A stretch of 24,908 nt of DNA from Bacteroidales bacterium (GTDB taxonomy: Bacteria > Bacteroidota > Bacteroidia > Bacteroidales > UBA932). A program made the position numbers and the translations under genes. Shown here piece by piece: positions 7,507 through 14,958 of the stretch (position 1 is its first letter; each line of letters begins with the position of its first letter). The stretch lies in NCBI GenBank assembly GCA_017461285.1, contig JAFTYS010000082.1, positions 1 through 24,908 on the forward strand, in the 5' to 3' direction. The notes below the pieces were generated by a model. The model searched no databases. It had not been told where the DNA came from and saw only the letters and a program-made list of their open reading frames with translations.

Positions 7507-7938
7507 TTATTTACAAGGCATCTTGTCGATGCGTGTCTGGTGGCGGCCTCCTTCGAAGGTCTCGCCCAGCCACGCGTCAGTAATCTCTACCACTGTCTCA
7601 TATGAAATGAACCTTGCAGGCATTACAAGCACGTTTGCATTGTTGTGCTGCTTGATGAGGCGTCCGATCTCCGGAGTCCAGCAGAGTCCTGCACGGATTC
7701 CCTGATGCTTGTTGAGGGTGATTCCTATGCCGTTGCCGGTTCCGCAGAAAGCGATGCCGAGGTCTACCTTTCCGCTTTCCACAGCCTCTGCAAGAGGGTG
7801 GGCGACATCCGGATAGTCCATGCTGGCCGTCGTGTCAGTGCCGAAATTCACCATCTCATAGCCTTTACCTTTAAGGTATTCCATCAGTTGGTTCTTGTAA
7901 TCCACTCCAGCGTGGTCATTGCAGATTCCTATCTTCAT
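7507..7938 (-). CDS. rpiB: Ribose-5-phosphate isomerase B (RpiB/LacAB family)
   Basis: The 143-residue product interconverts ribose 5-phosphate and ribulose 5-phosphate in the pentose phosphate pathway, in the cytoplasm. Family signatures are visible: NDHAG at 7-11, the catalytic-cysteine loop AFCGTGNGIGI (Cys65), ANVLVMPAR near 101-109, and the C-terminal phosphate-binding GGRHQTRIDK. Length and motifs are standard. The usual GSDHAG reads ICNDHAG here, a tolerated change. It leads the rpiB-truB-MATE operon, with a -7 promoter element at 7964-7971 and a leader of about 20 nt. Its TAA is in frame with truB. RpiB, rather than an allose- or galactose-phosphate isomerase, is favoured by the housekeeping context. 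Confidence 0.93.
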   Translation of the reverse strand: MKIGICNDHAGVDYKNQLMEYLKGKGYEMVNFGTDTTASMDYPDVAHPLAEAVESGKVDLGIAFCGTGNGIGITLNKHQGIRAGLCWTPEIGRLIKQHNNANVLVMPARFISYETVVEITDAWLGETFEGGRHQTRIDKMPCK

Positions 7939-7963
7939 TTTTACAATATTTTATTTTGCGCTG

Positions 7964-7971
7964 CAAATTTA
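7964..7971 (-). promoter_or_regulatory. Promoter -7 element (TAAATTTG) for the rpiB operon
   Basis: TAAATTTG on the minus strand matches TAnnTTTG, 25 nt before the rpiB ATG. At the expected -33 position the sequence is TTTT instead of TTTG, within an AT-rich run. The predicted transcript start near 7959 gives a 20-nt leader. Confidence 0.6.
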
Positions 7972-8027
7972 ATGGATGCGCGATTATAAAAAAAGCATAA
8001 ACATCATAAAAAAAAGAAAAACTTTAA

Positions 8028-8048
8028 GTTGTTTTACCATAAAACAAC
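8028..8048. promoter_or_regulatory. Perfect 9-bp inverted repeat between divergent promoters
   Basis: GTTGTTTTA and TAAAACAAC form a perfect 9-bp palindrome around a 3-nt spacer. It lies in the 185-bp region between rpiB and the small membrane-protein operon. Both neighbours are transcribed away from it, so it is unlikely to be a terminator. A regulator-binding site is the natural reading, about 70-90 nt upstream of the rpiB start and 43 nt upstream of the -33 box at 8091. The rest of this intergenic region is AT-rich with a long A-tract near 8010-8020. Confidence 0.5.
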
Positions 8049-8090
8049 GGCTCTCTGAATTTTAAGTGCTTACTTCGACTGTCTAAATAT

Positions 8091-8121
8091 TTTGACTGTT
8101 ATTAATTTTAATGTAATTTTG
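8091..8121 (+). promoter_or_regulatory. Consensus promoter abutting a start codon (TTTG-N19-TAATTTTG)
   Basis: TTTG (8091-8094), 19 nt, then TAATTTTG (8114-8121) is a full match to the Bacteroidota promoter consensus. The -7 box ends only 2 nt before the ATG at 8124, so transcription should begin at or within the start codon. This implies a leaderless mRNA or a different true start. Confidence 0.7.
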
Positions 8122-8123
8122 TC

Positions 8124-8330
8124 ATGAGTAGGAAAGAAGAGGGCAGAGAAGATGCAAGTCATAAATTTGGAGACTATCTGATCGATATATCGAAATATGT
8201 TTTGACGGCGGTTCTTATAACTATGTTTTTTAATGATCTGTCGTCATCGAAGTGGTTGACATATTCAATTGGCAGTGCAGTAGCCGTAGCTTCCTTGATA
8301 TGGGGTATTAATTTTTATAAGAACAAGTGA
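8124..8330 (+). CDS. Small two-helix membrane protein, function unknown
   Basis: The 68-residue product has a charged N-terminus (MSRKEEGREDASHK), then two hydrophobic helices at about 23-39 and 46-65, ending in FYKNK. It resembles small two-helix inner-membrane proteins found widely in Bacteroidales (possibly the DUF6722 group, from memory and unverified). No function is known to me. There is no other in-frame ATG before residue 34, so the start is probably correct even though the predicted promoter ends 2 nt upstream. A second tiny membrane ORF follows after 1 bp, and the pair appears to be a two-gene operon ending at a strong hairpin terminator. Confidence 0.75.
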   Translation: MSRKEEGREDASHKFGDYLIDISKYVLTAVLITMFFNDLSSSKWLTYSIGSAVAVASLIWGINFYKNK

Positions 8331-8331
8331 T

Positions 8332-8445
8332 ATGGGACCATCGGTAATCTTTCTCAGTATAATGCTTCTGGTATGTCTGATCGGTTTGACTATTCAGAGG
8401 GTTCAGTATAAGAAAAGAGAAAAAGACAAGGGAGTCCGTGAGTGA
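8332..8445 (+). CDS. 37-residue single-helix membrane peptide
   Basis: The ATG at 8332 follows the previous stop by 1 bp and opens a 37-codon frame. The product begins MGPSVIFLSIMLLVCLIGLT, a single membrane helix of about 18 residues, and continues with a strongly basic tail (QRVQYKKREKDKG). It would sit as a small membrane anchor with a charged, probably cytoplasmic tail. I do not recognise it. The spacing suggests translational coupling to the upstream gene. The frame's last codons and TGA fall inside the terminator hairpin (8428-8458). It might be a fortuitous frame, but its hydrophobicity, position and exact fit before the terminator favour a real gene. Confidence 0.6.
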   Translation: MGPSVIFLSIMLLVCLIGLTIQRVQYKKREKDKGVRE

Positions 8446-8458
8446 CAGGACTCCCTTT
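8428..8458. terminator. Bidirectional hairpin terminator
   Basis: AAGGGAGTCC (8428-8437) and GGACTCCCTT (8448-8457) form a perfect 10-bp stem with a 10-nt loop. On the plus strand it ends in TTT, and on the minus strand it is followed by TTGTCTTTTTC. It separates the convergent small membrane operon and gltX and can serve both. The stop codon of the 37-residue frame lies in the loop. Confidence 0.85.
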
Positions 8459-8482
8459 GCAATCATTATGACCTTATCCTAC

Positions 8483-10039
8483 TTAGAGTGTAGCTTTGAT
8501 GTATTCTATTCTTCTTGCGAACTCTTCCTTGCCGATCAGGGTCACGATGTCTGCGATTCCCAGACCGCTTGACGCTCCGACAAGAGCGAGGCGGAGGCAG
8601 TTCATCACCTTGCCCATCGGCCATTCGTTGCTGCGGATGTATTCCTCGAGAGGTCCTTCGAGGTTCTCCTTAGTGAATTCACCTTCAAATCCGAGTATGA
8701 AGTCCGCCACCTTGAGGGCGAGGGTATAGTTCTCTTCCTTCCAGAACTTCGCGGCATCCTTCTCTACGAAAGTCTTCGGTGCGACGAAAAGATATGAAGC
8801 GATGTCCCAGAAATCTGCCACGAATGTTGCCCTTTCCTGAATCAGGGTCACGACCTTCTCCACGTATTCGCGTGAAAATCCAGTAACGCCCTTGCTTTCA
8901 AGGACAGGCATATAGAGGTCTGTAAGCTCTGATACGCTCTTCTTGCGGAGGTACTCCTTGTTGAACCATTTTGCCTTCTCTGCATTGAAGCGGGCTCCTG
9001 ACTTCACGACTCTTTCAAGGGAGAATGCATCGACAAGCTCTTCAAGTGAGAAGAGCTCCTGCTCTGTGCCCGGATTCCATCCGAGCATCGCGAGCAGATT
9101 CACGAATGCCTCAGGGAAATATCCGTCCTCGCGATATCCGCGTGAAACCTCGCCTTCTGCATTGACCCATTGGAGCGGGAACACAGGGAAGCCGAGACGG
9201 TCGCCGTCCCTCTTGCTGAGCTTGCCCTTTCCGTCCGGCTTGAGAAGGAGGGAAAGATGGGCGAAACGAGGCTGCGTCTCTGTCCATCCGAATGCCTCGT
9301 AAAGGAGATAGTGGAGCGGGAGAGAAGGCAGCCATTCCTCGCCGCGGATCACTTCCGTGATTTCCATGAGGTGGTCGTCCACGATGTTTGCAAGGTGATA
9401 TGTAGGAAGTTCGTCTGCCCTTTTCCAGAGCACCTTGTCGTCGAGAGTAGAAGTGTTCACCTCTACATGTCCGCGGATAAGGTCGTCCATCTTCACGACC
9501 CTGTTCTCCGGCATCTTGAACCTGATGGTCCAGTCGGTGCGTGTCTCGAGAAGCTCCTTCCACTCCGCTTCCGGCATTGAAAGCGAGTTGCGGAGACCCA
9601 TACGGGTGGTCTGGCCGTAGATGAATGTCTGTCCTGCAGCTTCCATTTCGGACCTTTTTGCTCCAAGCTCTTCAGCTGTGTCAAATGCATAGTATGCGAA
9701 TCCGTCAGCGACAAGCTGTTCAGCATACTGGCGGTATATCGGCTTTCTCTGGCTCTGCCTGTATGGGGCATGAGGATGACGCTCCGACGCTGTCTCTACA
9801 ACGTTGCCTTCAGCATCAACGCCTTCGTCAGGCACGATGCCGCACCAGTTGAGTGCCTCGATTATATATTTCTCTGCTCCGGGCACGAACCTCTGCGAGT
9901 CAGTGTCTTCAATCCTTATGATGAAGTCTCCTCCGCGCTGTTTTGCGAAGAGATAGTTGTAAAGTGCCGTACGCACGCCTCCCATATGGAGAGGACCTGT
10001 AGGAGATGGGGCGAATCTTACCCTTGTCTTACGTTCCAT
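8483..10039 (-). CDS. gltX: Glutamyl-tRNA synthetase
   Basis: This class I synthetase charges tRNA-Glu with glutamate in the cytoplasm. The 518-residue product has the HIGH-type motif in PSPTGPLHMGGVRTALYNYL (residues 11-30), the conserved IIRIEDTD at 40-47, and the KMSKS-type loop KLSKRDG at 273-279. The length is typical for Bacteroidota GltX, and the C-terminal anticodon-binding region is complete. It lies 38 bp after ftsZ in the same orientation and has its own -7 element at 10063-10070, so it can be expressed independently of the dcw transcript. Transcription ends at the hairpin at 8428-8458. A non-discriminating GltX (also charging tRNA-Gln) cannot be excluded from sequence alone. Confidence 0.96.
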   Translation of the reverse strand: MERKTRVRFAPSPTGPLHMGGVRTALYNYLFAKQRGGDFIIRIEDTDSQRFVPGAEKYIIEALNWCGIVPDEGVDAEGNVVETASERHPHAPYRQSQRKPIYRQYAEQLVADGFAYYAFDTAEELGAKRSEMEAAGQTFIYGQTTRMGLRNSLSMPEAEWKELLETRTDWTIRFKMPENRVVKMDDLIRGHVEVNTSTLDDKVLWKRADELPTYHLANIVDDHLMEITEVIRGEEWLPSLPLHYLLYEAFGWTETQPRFAHLSLLLKPDGKGKLSKRDGDRLGFPVFPLQWVNAEGEVSRGYREDGYFPEAFVNLLAMLGWNPGTEQELFSLEELVDAFSLERVVKSGARFNAEKAKWFNKEYLRKKSVSELTDLYMPVLESKGVTGFSREYVEKVVTLIQERATFVADFWDIASYLFVAPKTFVEKDAAKFWKEENYTLALKVADFILGFEGEFTKENLEGPLEEYIRSNEWPMGKVMNCLRLALVGASSGLGIADIVTLIGKEEFARRIEYIKATL

Positions 10040-10062
10040 TTTCTCAAAAATTAATCAGGGCG

Positions 10063-10070
10063 CAAAATTA
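10063..10070 (-). promoter_or_regulatory. Promoter -7 element (TAATTTTG) for gltX
   Basis: TAATTTTG in the 38-bp ftsZ-gltX gap matches TAnnTTTG, 24 nt before the gltX ATG. A near-copy, TAATTTTTG, follows downstream, making a direct repeat of ATTAATTTT. No TTTG is found at the -33 position, which falls inside the end of ftsZ, so this is a moderate candidate. Confidence 0.45.
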
Positions 10071-10077
10071 ATAAAAA

Positions 10078-11352
10078 TTATAATTCCTCCCTATTCTGTC
10101 CTTGTCTTGCCTTTCTTCTCAGAGCCGATACATTTTCCAGTTCGCTTCTGTCATGTTCTTCCGAGACGAGCAGGGCGGGCTTGCTGTTCTTGTCAAACTC
10201 CAGCTTCTTCCTTACAGGAGCGCTGTTGTAGCCGATCTTGTGGACCTTGACCTGCGGAAGCTCGATGCCGTCTTCAGATGCGGCCTTGTATCTTTCGTAT
10301 CTGAAGTTGCTGTCGATCATTATGATGTTGCCGATCTCAGTCTGCGGCAGAGCCATGGTCATGTTGATTCCGGTCACGATCACGGTGATGTTGACCCTGT
10401 CTCCAAAGTCCGGACTTTCGTCGAATATGAGTCCGCTCTTGAAGTTGTCGGCGCTTCCCGTGTATTTCTTGATCATCTCGCTGACTTCGCCATACTGGCT
10501 CATGGTAAGTCCCTGCTCACCGTCTCCTGTGGTCACGTTGATCAGCACCTTCTGTGCCGTGTTGAGGTCGAAATCGTTGAGGAGAGGGGATTCAAGGGCG
10601 CTCTTCACCGCATCCTCGATCCTGTTCTTTCCTGTTCCTGTTCCGCAACCCATGAGGGCATAGCGGCTTCCTCCGCGGTTGTCATTCCTCATCATTGTGC
10701 TGACATCCTTGAAGTCGACGTTGATGTAGCCCCTCTTCTTGATGATTTCGGTGATTCCTCTTACAGCGGTAGCGAGCACCTCGTCAGCCTTAGGGAAGGC
10801 TTCCTTGAGGAGCAGGTCGCCGTACACGTCGAAGAGCTTCTCGTTGTCGATGATCAGAAGGCTGTCGACATTGTTTTCCAGCTCAGTGATGCCGTCGATA
10901 GCCTTGGACATGGTCTCGTTGCCCTGATTCCTGAACGGAATGGTCACGACTCCGACGGTCAGGATGCCCTTCTTCTTTGCCATGGAAGCGATCACAGGGG
11001 CAGCACCTGTACCTGTGCCGCCTCCCATTCCTGCGGTGATGAACAGCATCTTGGTGTCCTTGTCCAGTATCTTGTCTATCTCGTCCTGCGAGTTAAGGGC
11101 CGCGTTTCGTCCTTCAGTAGGATTCGTACCTGCGCCGAGACCTTCGTCTCCGAGCTGTATCTTTACAGGCACCCCGCATCTCTCCAGAGCCTGGCGGTCA
11201 GTGTTGCAGACAATGAAGGTACATCCTTCGATCTTCTGATGATACATGTAGTTCACGGCGTTGCATCCTCCGCCGCCTACTCCGATGACCTTGATGATGG
11301 ATTCTTCCGGAACCCATGTGTCAGGAACTATTTCAATATTGTCGATACCCAT
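10078..11352 (-). CDS. ftsZ: Cell division GTPase FtsZ
   Basis: The tubulin homologue that forms the Z-ring. The 424-residue product has the nucleotide-binding VGVGGGGCNAVNYM (residues 23-36), the tubulin signature GGGTGTGAAP (110-119) and the T7 loop NVDFKD (211-216) needed for GTP hydrolysis. The globular core ends near 335, followed by a linker of about 70 residues. The C-terminal FtsA-binding peptide is degenerate: residues 405-414 read LENVSALRRK, lacking the usual Pro and aromatic residue (compare LDTPAYMRRN, recalled from Bacteroides). The start lies 2 bp after ftsA, the classical ftsQ-ftsA-ftsZ order. Confidence 0.97.
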   Translation of the reverse strand: MGIDNIEIVPDTWVPEESIIKVIGVGGGGCNAVNYMYHQKIEGCTFIVCNTDRQALERCGVPVKIQLGDEGLGAGTNPTEGRNAALNSQDEIDKILDKDTKMLFITAGMGGGTGTGAAPVIASMAKKKGILTVGVVTIPFRNQGNETMSKAIDGITELENNVDSLLIIDNEKLFDVYGDLLLKEAFPKADEVLATAVRGITEIIKKRGYINVDFKDVSTMMRNDNRGGSRYALMGCGTGTGKNRIEDAVKSALESPLLNDFDLNTAQKVLINVTTGDGEQGLTMSQYGEVSEMIKKYTGSADNFKSGLIFDESPDFGDRVNITVIVTGINMTMALPQTEIGNIIMIDSNFRYERYKAASEDGIELPQVKVHKIGYNSAPVRKKLEFDKNSKPALLVSEEHDRSELENVSALRRKARQGQNREEL

Positions 11353-11354
11353 GG

Positions 11355-12806
11355 CTATGCTTCCTCCTTTTCTATTTCGTCTAATTCATTATGTACTGAG
11401 TCGTAGAGTGTTCCGAAGAAGTCCTTCAGATTCCACTTCACCTTTCCTCCTTTCTTGTCAGCCTTCTGTGGCTTAGGGGTCTGAGGCTGCTTGACAGGTT
11501 CTACGGTCTCGAACTCCAGAAGTGTCTTGTCTCCCTGTTCCTGTTCCTTTTCCTTTTCGACTTTGTCCGGTACCGTGGTTTCGGCTTCCTGTACGTACAC
11601 GTCCTTAGCTACTGCGCAGTTGATCGTCTGGTCCTCTTTCGCCGCCATTATAAGTCCGAGAGAGGTGGATGCGGACGTGTCGGTTATTCCCTCGCAGCCT
11701 TCGAATGAGAAGACATGCTTAGGATATCCCGTCCTTACCCTGTATCCGGAAAGGTCATATATCAGGTTGCCGAGATTTGCTGTCTGTGCACATCCCCCGG
11801 TAACGACGATTCCGCTCATGAGTCTGTCTGCGAATCCGCTCTCCTGGATTTCGTAAAGGATTGCCATGAGTATTTCCTCCGCTCTTGCAGTGATTATCTC
11901 CGAGAGATACTTGACAGGAAGCTTCTTTTCGGCCTCGCCGTTGTCGCTCTTTATGTGTATGATCTTTTCGCTGAGGTTCTGCAGCTTTTCAGGCATGCAT
12001 GCGCCGAAGGCGATCTTGATGTTCTCGGCCAGATCGCGGCTGATGCTTCCCTCCGATTCGATCTGGATGTCACCGGTTATGTTCTTTCCTCCGAACGGGA
12101 TCGAAGCATAATGCCTCATGATGCTTCCATGATAGACTGATACGGAAACACAGCCTCCTCCGAAGTCGATCATCGCCACTCCGTTCTCCATTTCCGAATC
12201 CAGAAGCACGGCCTTGGCGGTGGTGTCTGCCGTGAAGAACTTTCTGGCAGTCACTATGCCTGACTTCTTGAGGACGGTGTCGATTTTCGCAAGCGAGCTC
12301 TTCTTGCCTATGAAGATCTTGAAGTTTCCTTCAAGAATGTCGCTCGCCATGCCGATGATGTCGTTTTCGATGATCTGGAAGTTCTCTCCGTCTGAAAACG
12401 ACTGTGCCACAGCTCCGTAGATTGCCTCGATGTTAGGATTTTCCAGAGGGTACAAGTCCTGTGCAGCCCTTTTCAGCTCGGCTATGTCCTCTGCAGTGAT
12501 GTCTTCGTCCTCACCTCTGCCCTCGATCTTGCCTGTGTTCGCTTCCTGCCTTACAGGGTACTTAGGCATTCCTACGACAGCCTGTGTGATCTTGATCCCC
12601 AGCGCGTTCTCCGCCTGCAGGATGGCTTCAGTCAAGGGCTCGCTTACTTTTGACGCATTGAACACTCCGCTGTTCCTGATGCCCTCGGACGGAGTCTCCT
12701 TGTAATATACGATCTGTGTGTTGTCTCCCTCCACCTTTGCCACGGTAAGGGCTATCTTGGATGTTCCAAGATCGACCGCTACGATGTATCTGTCTTTTGT
12801 TTCCAT
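11355..12806 (-). CDS. ftsA: Cell division protein FtsA
   Basis: An actin-fold ATPase that tethers FtsZ to the inner membrane and recruits later divisome proteins. The 483-residue product opens with the phosphate-1 motif VAVDLGTSKIALTV (9-22), and has a second nucleotide loop MIDFGGGCVSVSVY and the adenosine motif GIVVTGGCAQ. A long charged linker rich in Lys, Glu, Gln and Pro (about residues 410-453) leads to a C-terminal segment WNLKDFFGTLYDSV (458-471), a good candidate for the membrane-targeting amphipathic helix. The length exceeds that of E. coli FtsA (420) because of this linker. It starts 12 bp after ftsQ and ends 2 bp before ftsZ. Confidence 0.96.
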   Translation of the reverse strand: METKDRYIVAVDLGTSKIALTVAKVEGDNTQIVYYKETPSEGIRNSGVFNASKVSEPLTEAILQAENALGIKITQAVVGMPKYPVRQEANTGKIEGRGEDEDITAEDIAELKRAAQDLYPLENPNIEAIYGAVAQSFSDGENFQIIENDIIGMASDILEGNFKIFIGKKSSLAKIDTVLKKSGIVTARKFFTADTTAKAVLLDSEMENGVAMIDFGGGCVSVSVYHGSIMRHYASIPFGGKNITGDIQIESEGSISRDLAENIKIAFGACMPEKLQNLSEKIIHIKSDNGEAEKKLPVKYLSEIITARAEEILMAILYEIQESGFADRLMSGIVVTGGCAQTANLGNLIYDLSGYRVRTGYPKHVFSFEGCEGITDTSASTSLGLIMAAKEDQTINCAVAKDVYVQEAETTVPDKVEKEKEQEQGDKTLLEFETVEPVKQPQTPKPQKADKKGGKVKWNLKDFFGTLYDSVHNELDEIEKEEA

Positions 12807-12818
12807 ATGCTGTATCTT

Positions 12819-13604
12819 TTATTTTTCCTTGCATACGATCTGTCCCTTGTATTTAAGGTCCACGATCTTGTAATGTCCCTCTCCCTTTGCCGGAATGATG
12901 TGGGTATAATACTTTTCCATCTTCCTGAACTTGTCTTCTATCCCGACAGGCTGTCCGAACAGGAAGTGCTCGTTTCCTTCGCGCGGTATCAGGATCAGGT
13001 CCATGCCTTCGTCGACATGTATCTGGACGATCTTCTCTTTCCAGACCTTGCTATCTTCGATGTAGCCGATCACATTCATCATGCTCTCGAACCATGCCTT
13101 CTCCTTAGGATCGGTTATGGCTCCCTTGTATCCGCTGTCTGCCGCGAGAGGAATGTTTCCGTCGACCACCTGCACATGGGACGCATATGTCCTCTGGAGC
13201 GGGAATATGTAGCCTTCCTCATCGGCGTAGAATCCTCCTCCGCTCTTCTGGAACCTTACTACCGGCCTTCTCTGGGTCACATCCACATGGAGGATGCCGT
13301 CCTTTGTGACATATGCCTGGCTTTTACGTACTGCGCTTCTGCCGTCGACTATCTTCTCTATGCCTACAAGGTCGATGCTGTCCAGCGCCACATCCAGATA
13401 CTTCCCGTATTCCTTTTCGATGTAACCCTTGACGTCAGCCTTTGTCACGAAACTGTTTCTTGTGCTGTCCAGGATCACTACCTCCAGCCCTGTGCATCTG
13501 ATGCTTTTCCTGTAGTCGGCACCGGCCGTGAAAGATATGACCATGCATGCCGCCAGACCCAGTCCGGCTATTGCCAGGAGTATGTATTTAATTACTCTTT
13601 TCAT
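12819..13604 (-). CDS. ftsQ: Cell division protein FtsQ/DivIB
   Basis: A single-pass inner-membrane divisome protein with a periplasmic POTRA domain. The 261-residue product has an N-terminal helix (MKRVIKYILLAIAGLGLAA, then CMVISF), followed by a POTRA-like region starting near GLEVVILDSTRNSFVTKADV, with the typical IEKIVDGRSAVRKSQAYV segment and VDVTQRRPVVRF. The ATG at 13604 was preferred over 13631 because the longer form adds nine residues before the helix and AAGGA lies just upstream of 13604. The gene overlaps the murC 3' end by 17 bp. The sequence GLGLAAC looks like a lipobox, but position and family favour a membrane anchor. Assignment rests mainly on synteny and domain layout, since FtsQ diverges fast. 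Confidence 0.92.
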   Translation of the reverse strand: MKRVIKYILLAIAGLGLAACMVISFTAGADYRKSIRCTGLEVVILDSTRNSFVTKADVKGYIEKEYGKYLDVALDSIDLVGIEKIVDGRSAVRKSQAYVTKDGILHVDVTQRRPVVRFQKSGGGFYADEEGYIFPLQRTYASHVQVVDGNIPLAADSGYKGAITDPKEKAWFESMMNVIGYIEDSKVWKEKIVQIHVDEGMDLILIPREGNEHFLFGQPVGIEDKFRKMEKYYTHIIPAKGEGHYKIVDLKYKGQIVCKEK

Positions 13605-14958
13605 AAAGCAGTTCCTTGATAGGTTCCACAAATCTGTCTATGTCTCCTGCTCCTACGGTGACGAACACTTCCTTGTCTCCGAGTTCCAGGCCTTTGAGAT
13701 AGTCCATCAGCTCTCCTTTCTTCAGCAGCACTTTCTCCGGTGCTGTGACTCCCCGGAAGATTATTTCCGACGTCACTCCCGGAATAGGTTCCTCGCGTGC
13801 CGGGTAGATGTCCAGAAGGATGAGCCTGTCAACCTTGCTCAATGATTCAGCGAATCCGTCAGCGAAGTCCCTGGTCCTCGTGTAGAGGTGCGGCTGGAAG
13901 ATGGCTGTAAGCCTGTAGTCAGGGAAGTTGCCCTTTATTGAAGTCAGCGATGCCGAAATTTCTCTCGGATGGTGGGCATAGTCGTCGATGTACATGCATC
14001 TTTCTGACTTGAGCTGTATGTCGAATCTTCTCTTTACTCCCGAGAATGAAGCCAGTGCCTCGCGGATCTTTTCAGGATCTATACCGTAGGTCAGGGCGAT
14101 GGCAGAAGCTCCAACTGCATTTTCGATGTTCACCCATCCCGGTATACCCACGACACAGTCTCTGATGACTCCTCCCGGATGATGGATGTCGAAGTGGGTG
14201 AAGCCCGTTCCGTCTCCCTCTGTCAGTACGGCATGGAAGTCGGCTGCAGGGTCATCGTATGAGTATGTCATGATCCTGGCCTTTGTATCGGCCGGAGTGA
14301 TGTCGAGCCCGTGCTTTATTATGACGGTTCCGCTGACCTGTGACGCGAAGGCCTTGAACGCCTCGCGAATATGTGCCTCGTCTCCGTATATGTCCAGATG
14401 GTCAGGATCCATGGAAGTTATGACCGCGATTTCAGGAAACAGCTGGAGGAAGGAGCGGTCGAACTCATCGGCTTCGGCCACAACCACATTTCCGGTATGG
14501 ATCAGAAGATTGGTTCCGTAATTCTTTGAGATTCCTCCGAGGAATGCGGAGCATCCTTCGCCGGATGCGGTGAACAGGTGGCTTACAAGCGTGCTCGTGG
14601 TGGTCTTTCCGTGGGTTCCAGCTACAGCCATGCACCTCTGTCCTGCAGAGATTTCTCCCAGCATCCTCGAACGCTTGATGACCCTGTATCCGTTCTCCTG
14701 CACATATACAAGCTCTCCCATGTCCTTCGGGACAGCAGGAGTGTATACCACGAGGGTGTTCTCCACGTCCTTCGGAACGAAGTCCGTATTGTCCTCGTAA
14801 TGGACCTCGATACCCTCCGATTCAAGGGCATGGGTTAGCGGAGACGGCGTCTTGTCATATCCGCTGACCTTGTATCCTCTGGCATTGTAATAGCGCGCTA
14901 TGGCGCTCATTCCTATGCCGCCGATTCCGATAAAGTATATGTGTCTGTACTCTTTCAT
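13588..14958 (-). CDS. murC: UDP-N-acetylmuramate--L-alanine ligase
   Basis: MurC adds L-Ala to UDP-MurNAc using ATP, the first peptide step of peptidoglycan precursor synthesis. The 456-residue product has the Rossmann start FIGIGGIGMSAIA (9-21), the Mur ligase P-loop AGTHGKTTT (113-121), the central MDPDHLDIYG region, and the DDYAHHP motif (325-331) that binds Mg-ATP. The length is normal. Its ATG overlaps the murG stop as ATGA, and its 3' end overlaps ftsQ by 17 bp, so the three are probably translationally coupled. Confidence 0.97.
   Translation of the reverse strand: MKEYRHIYFIGIGGIGMSAIARYYNARGYKVSGYDKTPSPLTHALESEGIEVHYEDNTDFVPKDVENTLVVYTPAVPKDMGELVYVQENGYRVIKRSRMLGEISAGQRCMAVAGTHGKTTTSTLVSHLFTASGEGCSAFLGGISKNYGTNLLIHTGNVVVAEADEFDRSFLQLFPEIAVITSMDPDHLDIYGDEAHIREAFKAFASQVSGTVIIKHGLDITPADTKARIMTYSYDDPAADFHAVLTEGDGTGFTHFDIHHPGGVIRDCVVGIPGWVNIENAVGASAIALTYGIDPEKIREALASFSGVKRRFDIQLKSERCMYIDDYAHHPREISASLTSIKGNFPDYRLTAIFQPHLYTRTRDFADGFAESLSKVDRLILLDIYPAREEPIPGVTSEIIFRGVTAPEKVLLKKGELMDYLKGLELGDKEVFVTVGAGDIDRFVEPIKELLYEKSN

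Noticed and set aside
10102..11406. A 434-codon open frame antisense to all of ftsZ
   Set aside because: It mirrors ftsZ codon by codon in an antisense frame. Long antisense frames arise when the sense gene avoids TTA, CTA and TCA codons. The translation shows no recognisable domain, and ftsZ is certain.
13530..13560. A lipobox-like GLAAC in the FtsQ N-terminus
   Set aside because: FtsQ is a membrane-anchored division protein with a POTRA domain, and position in the dcw cluster supports a non-cleaved anchor.
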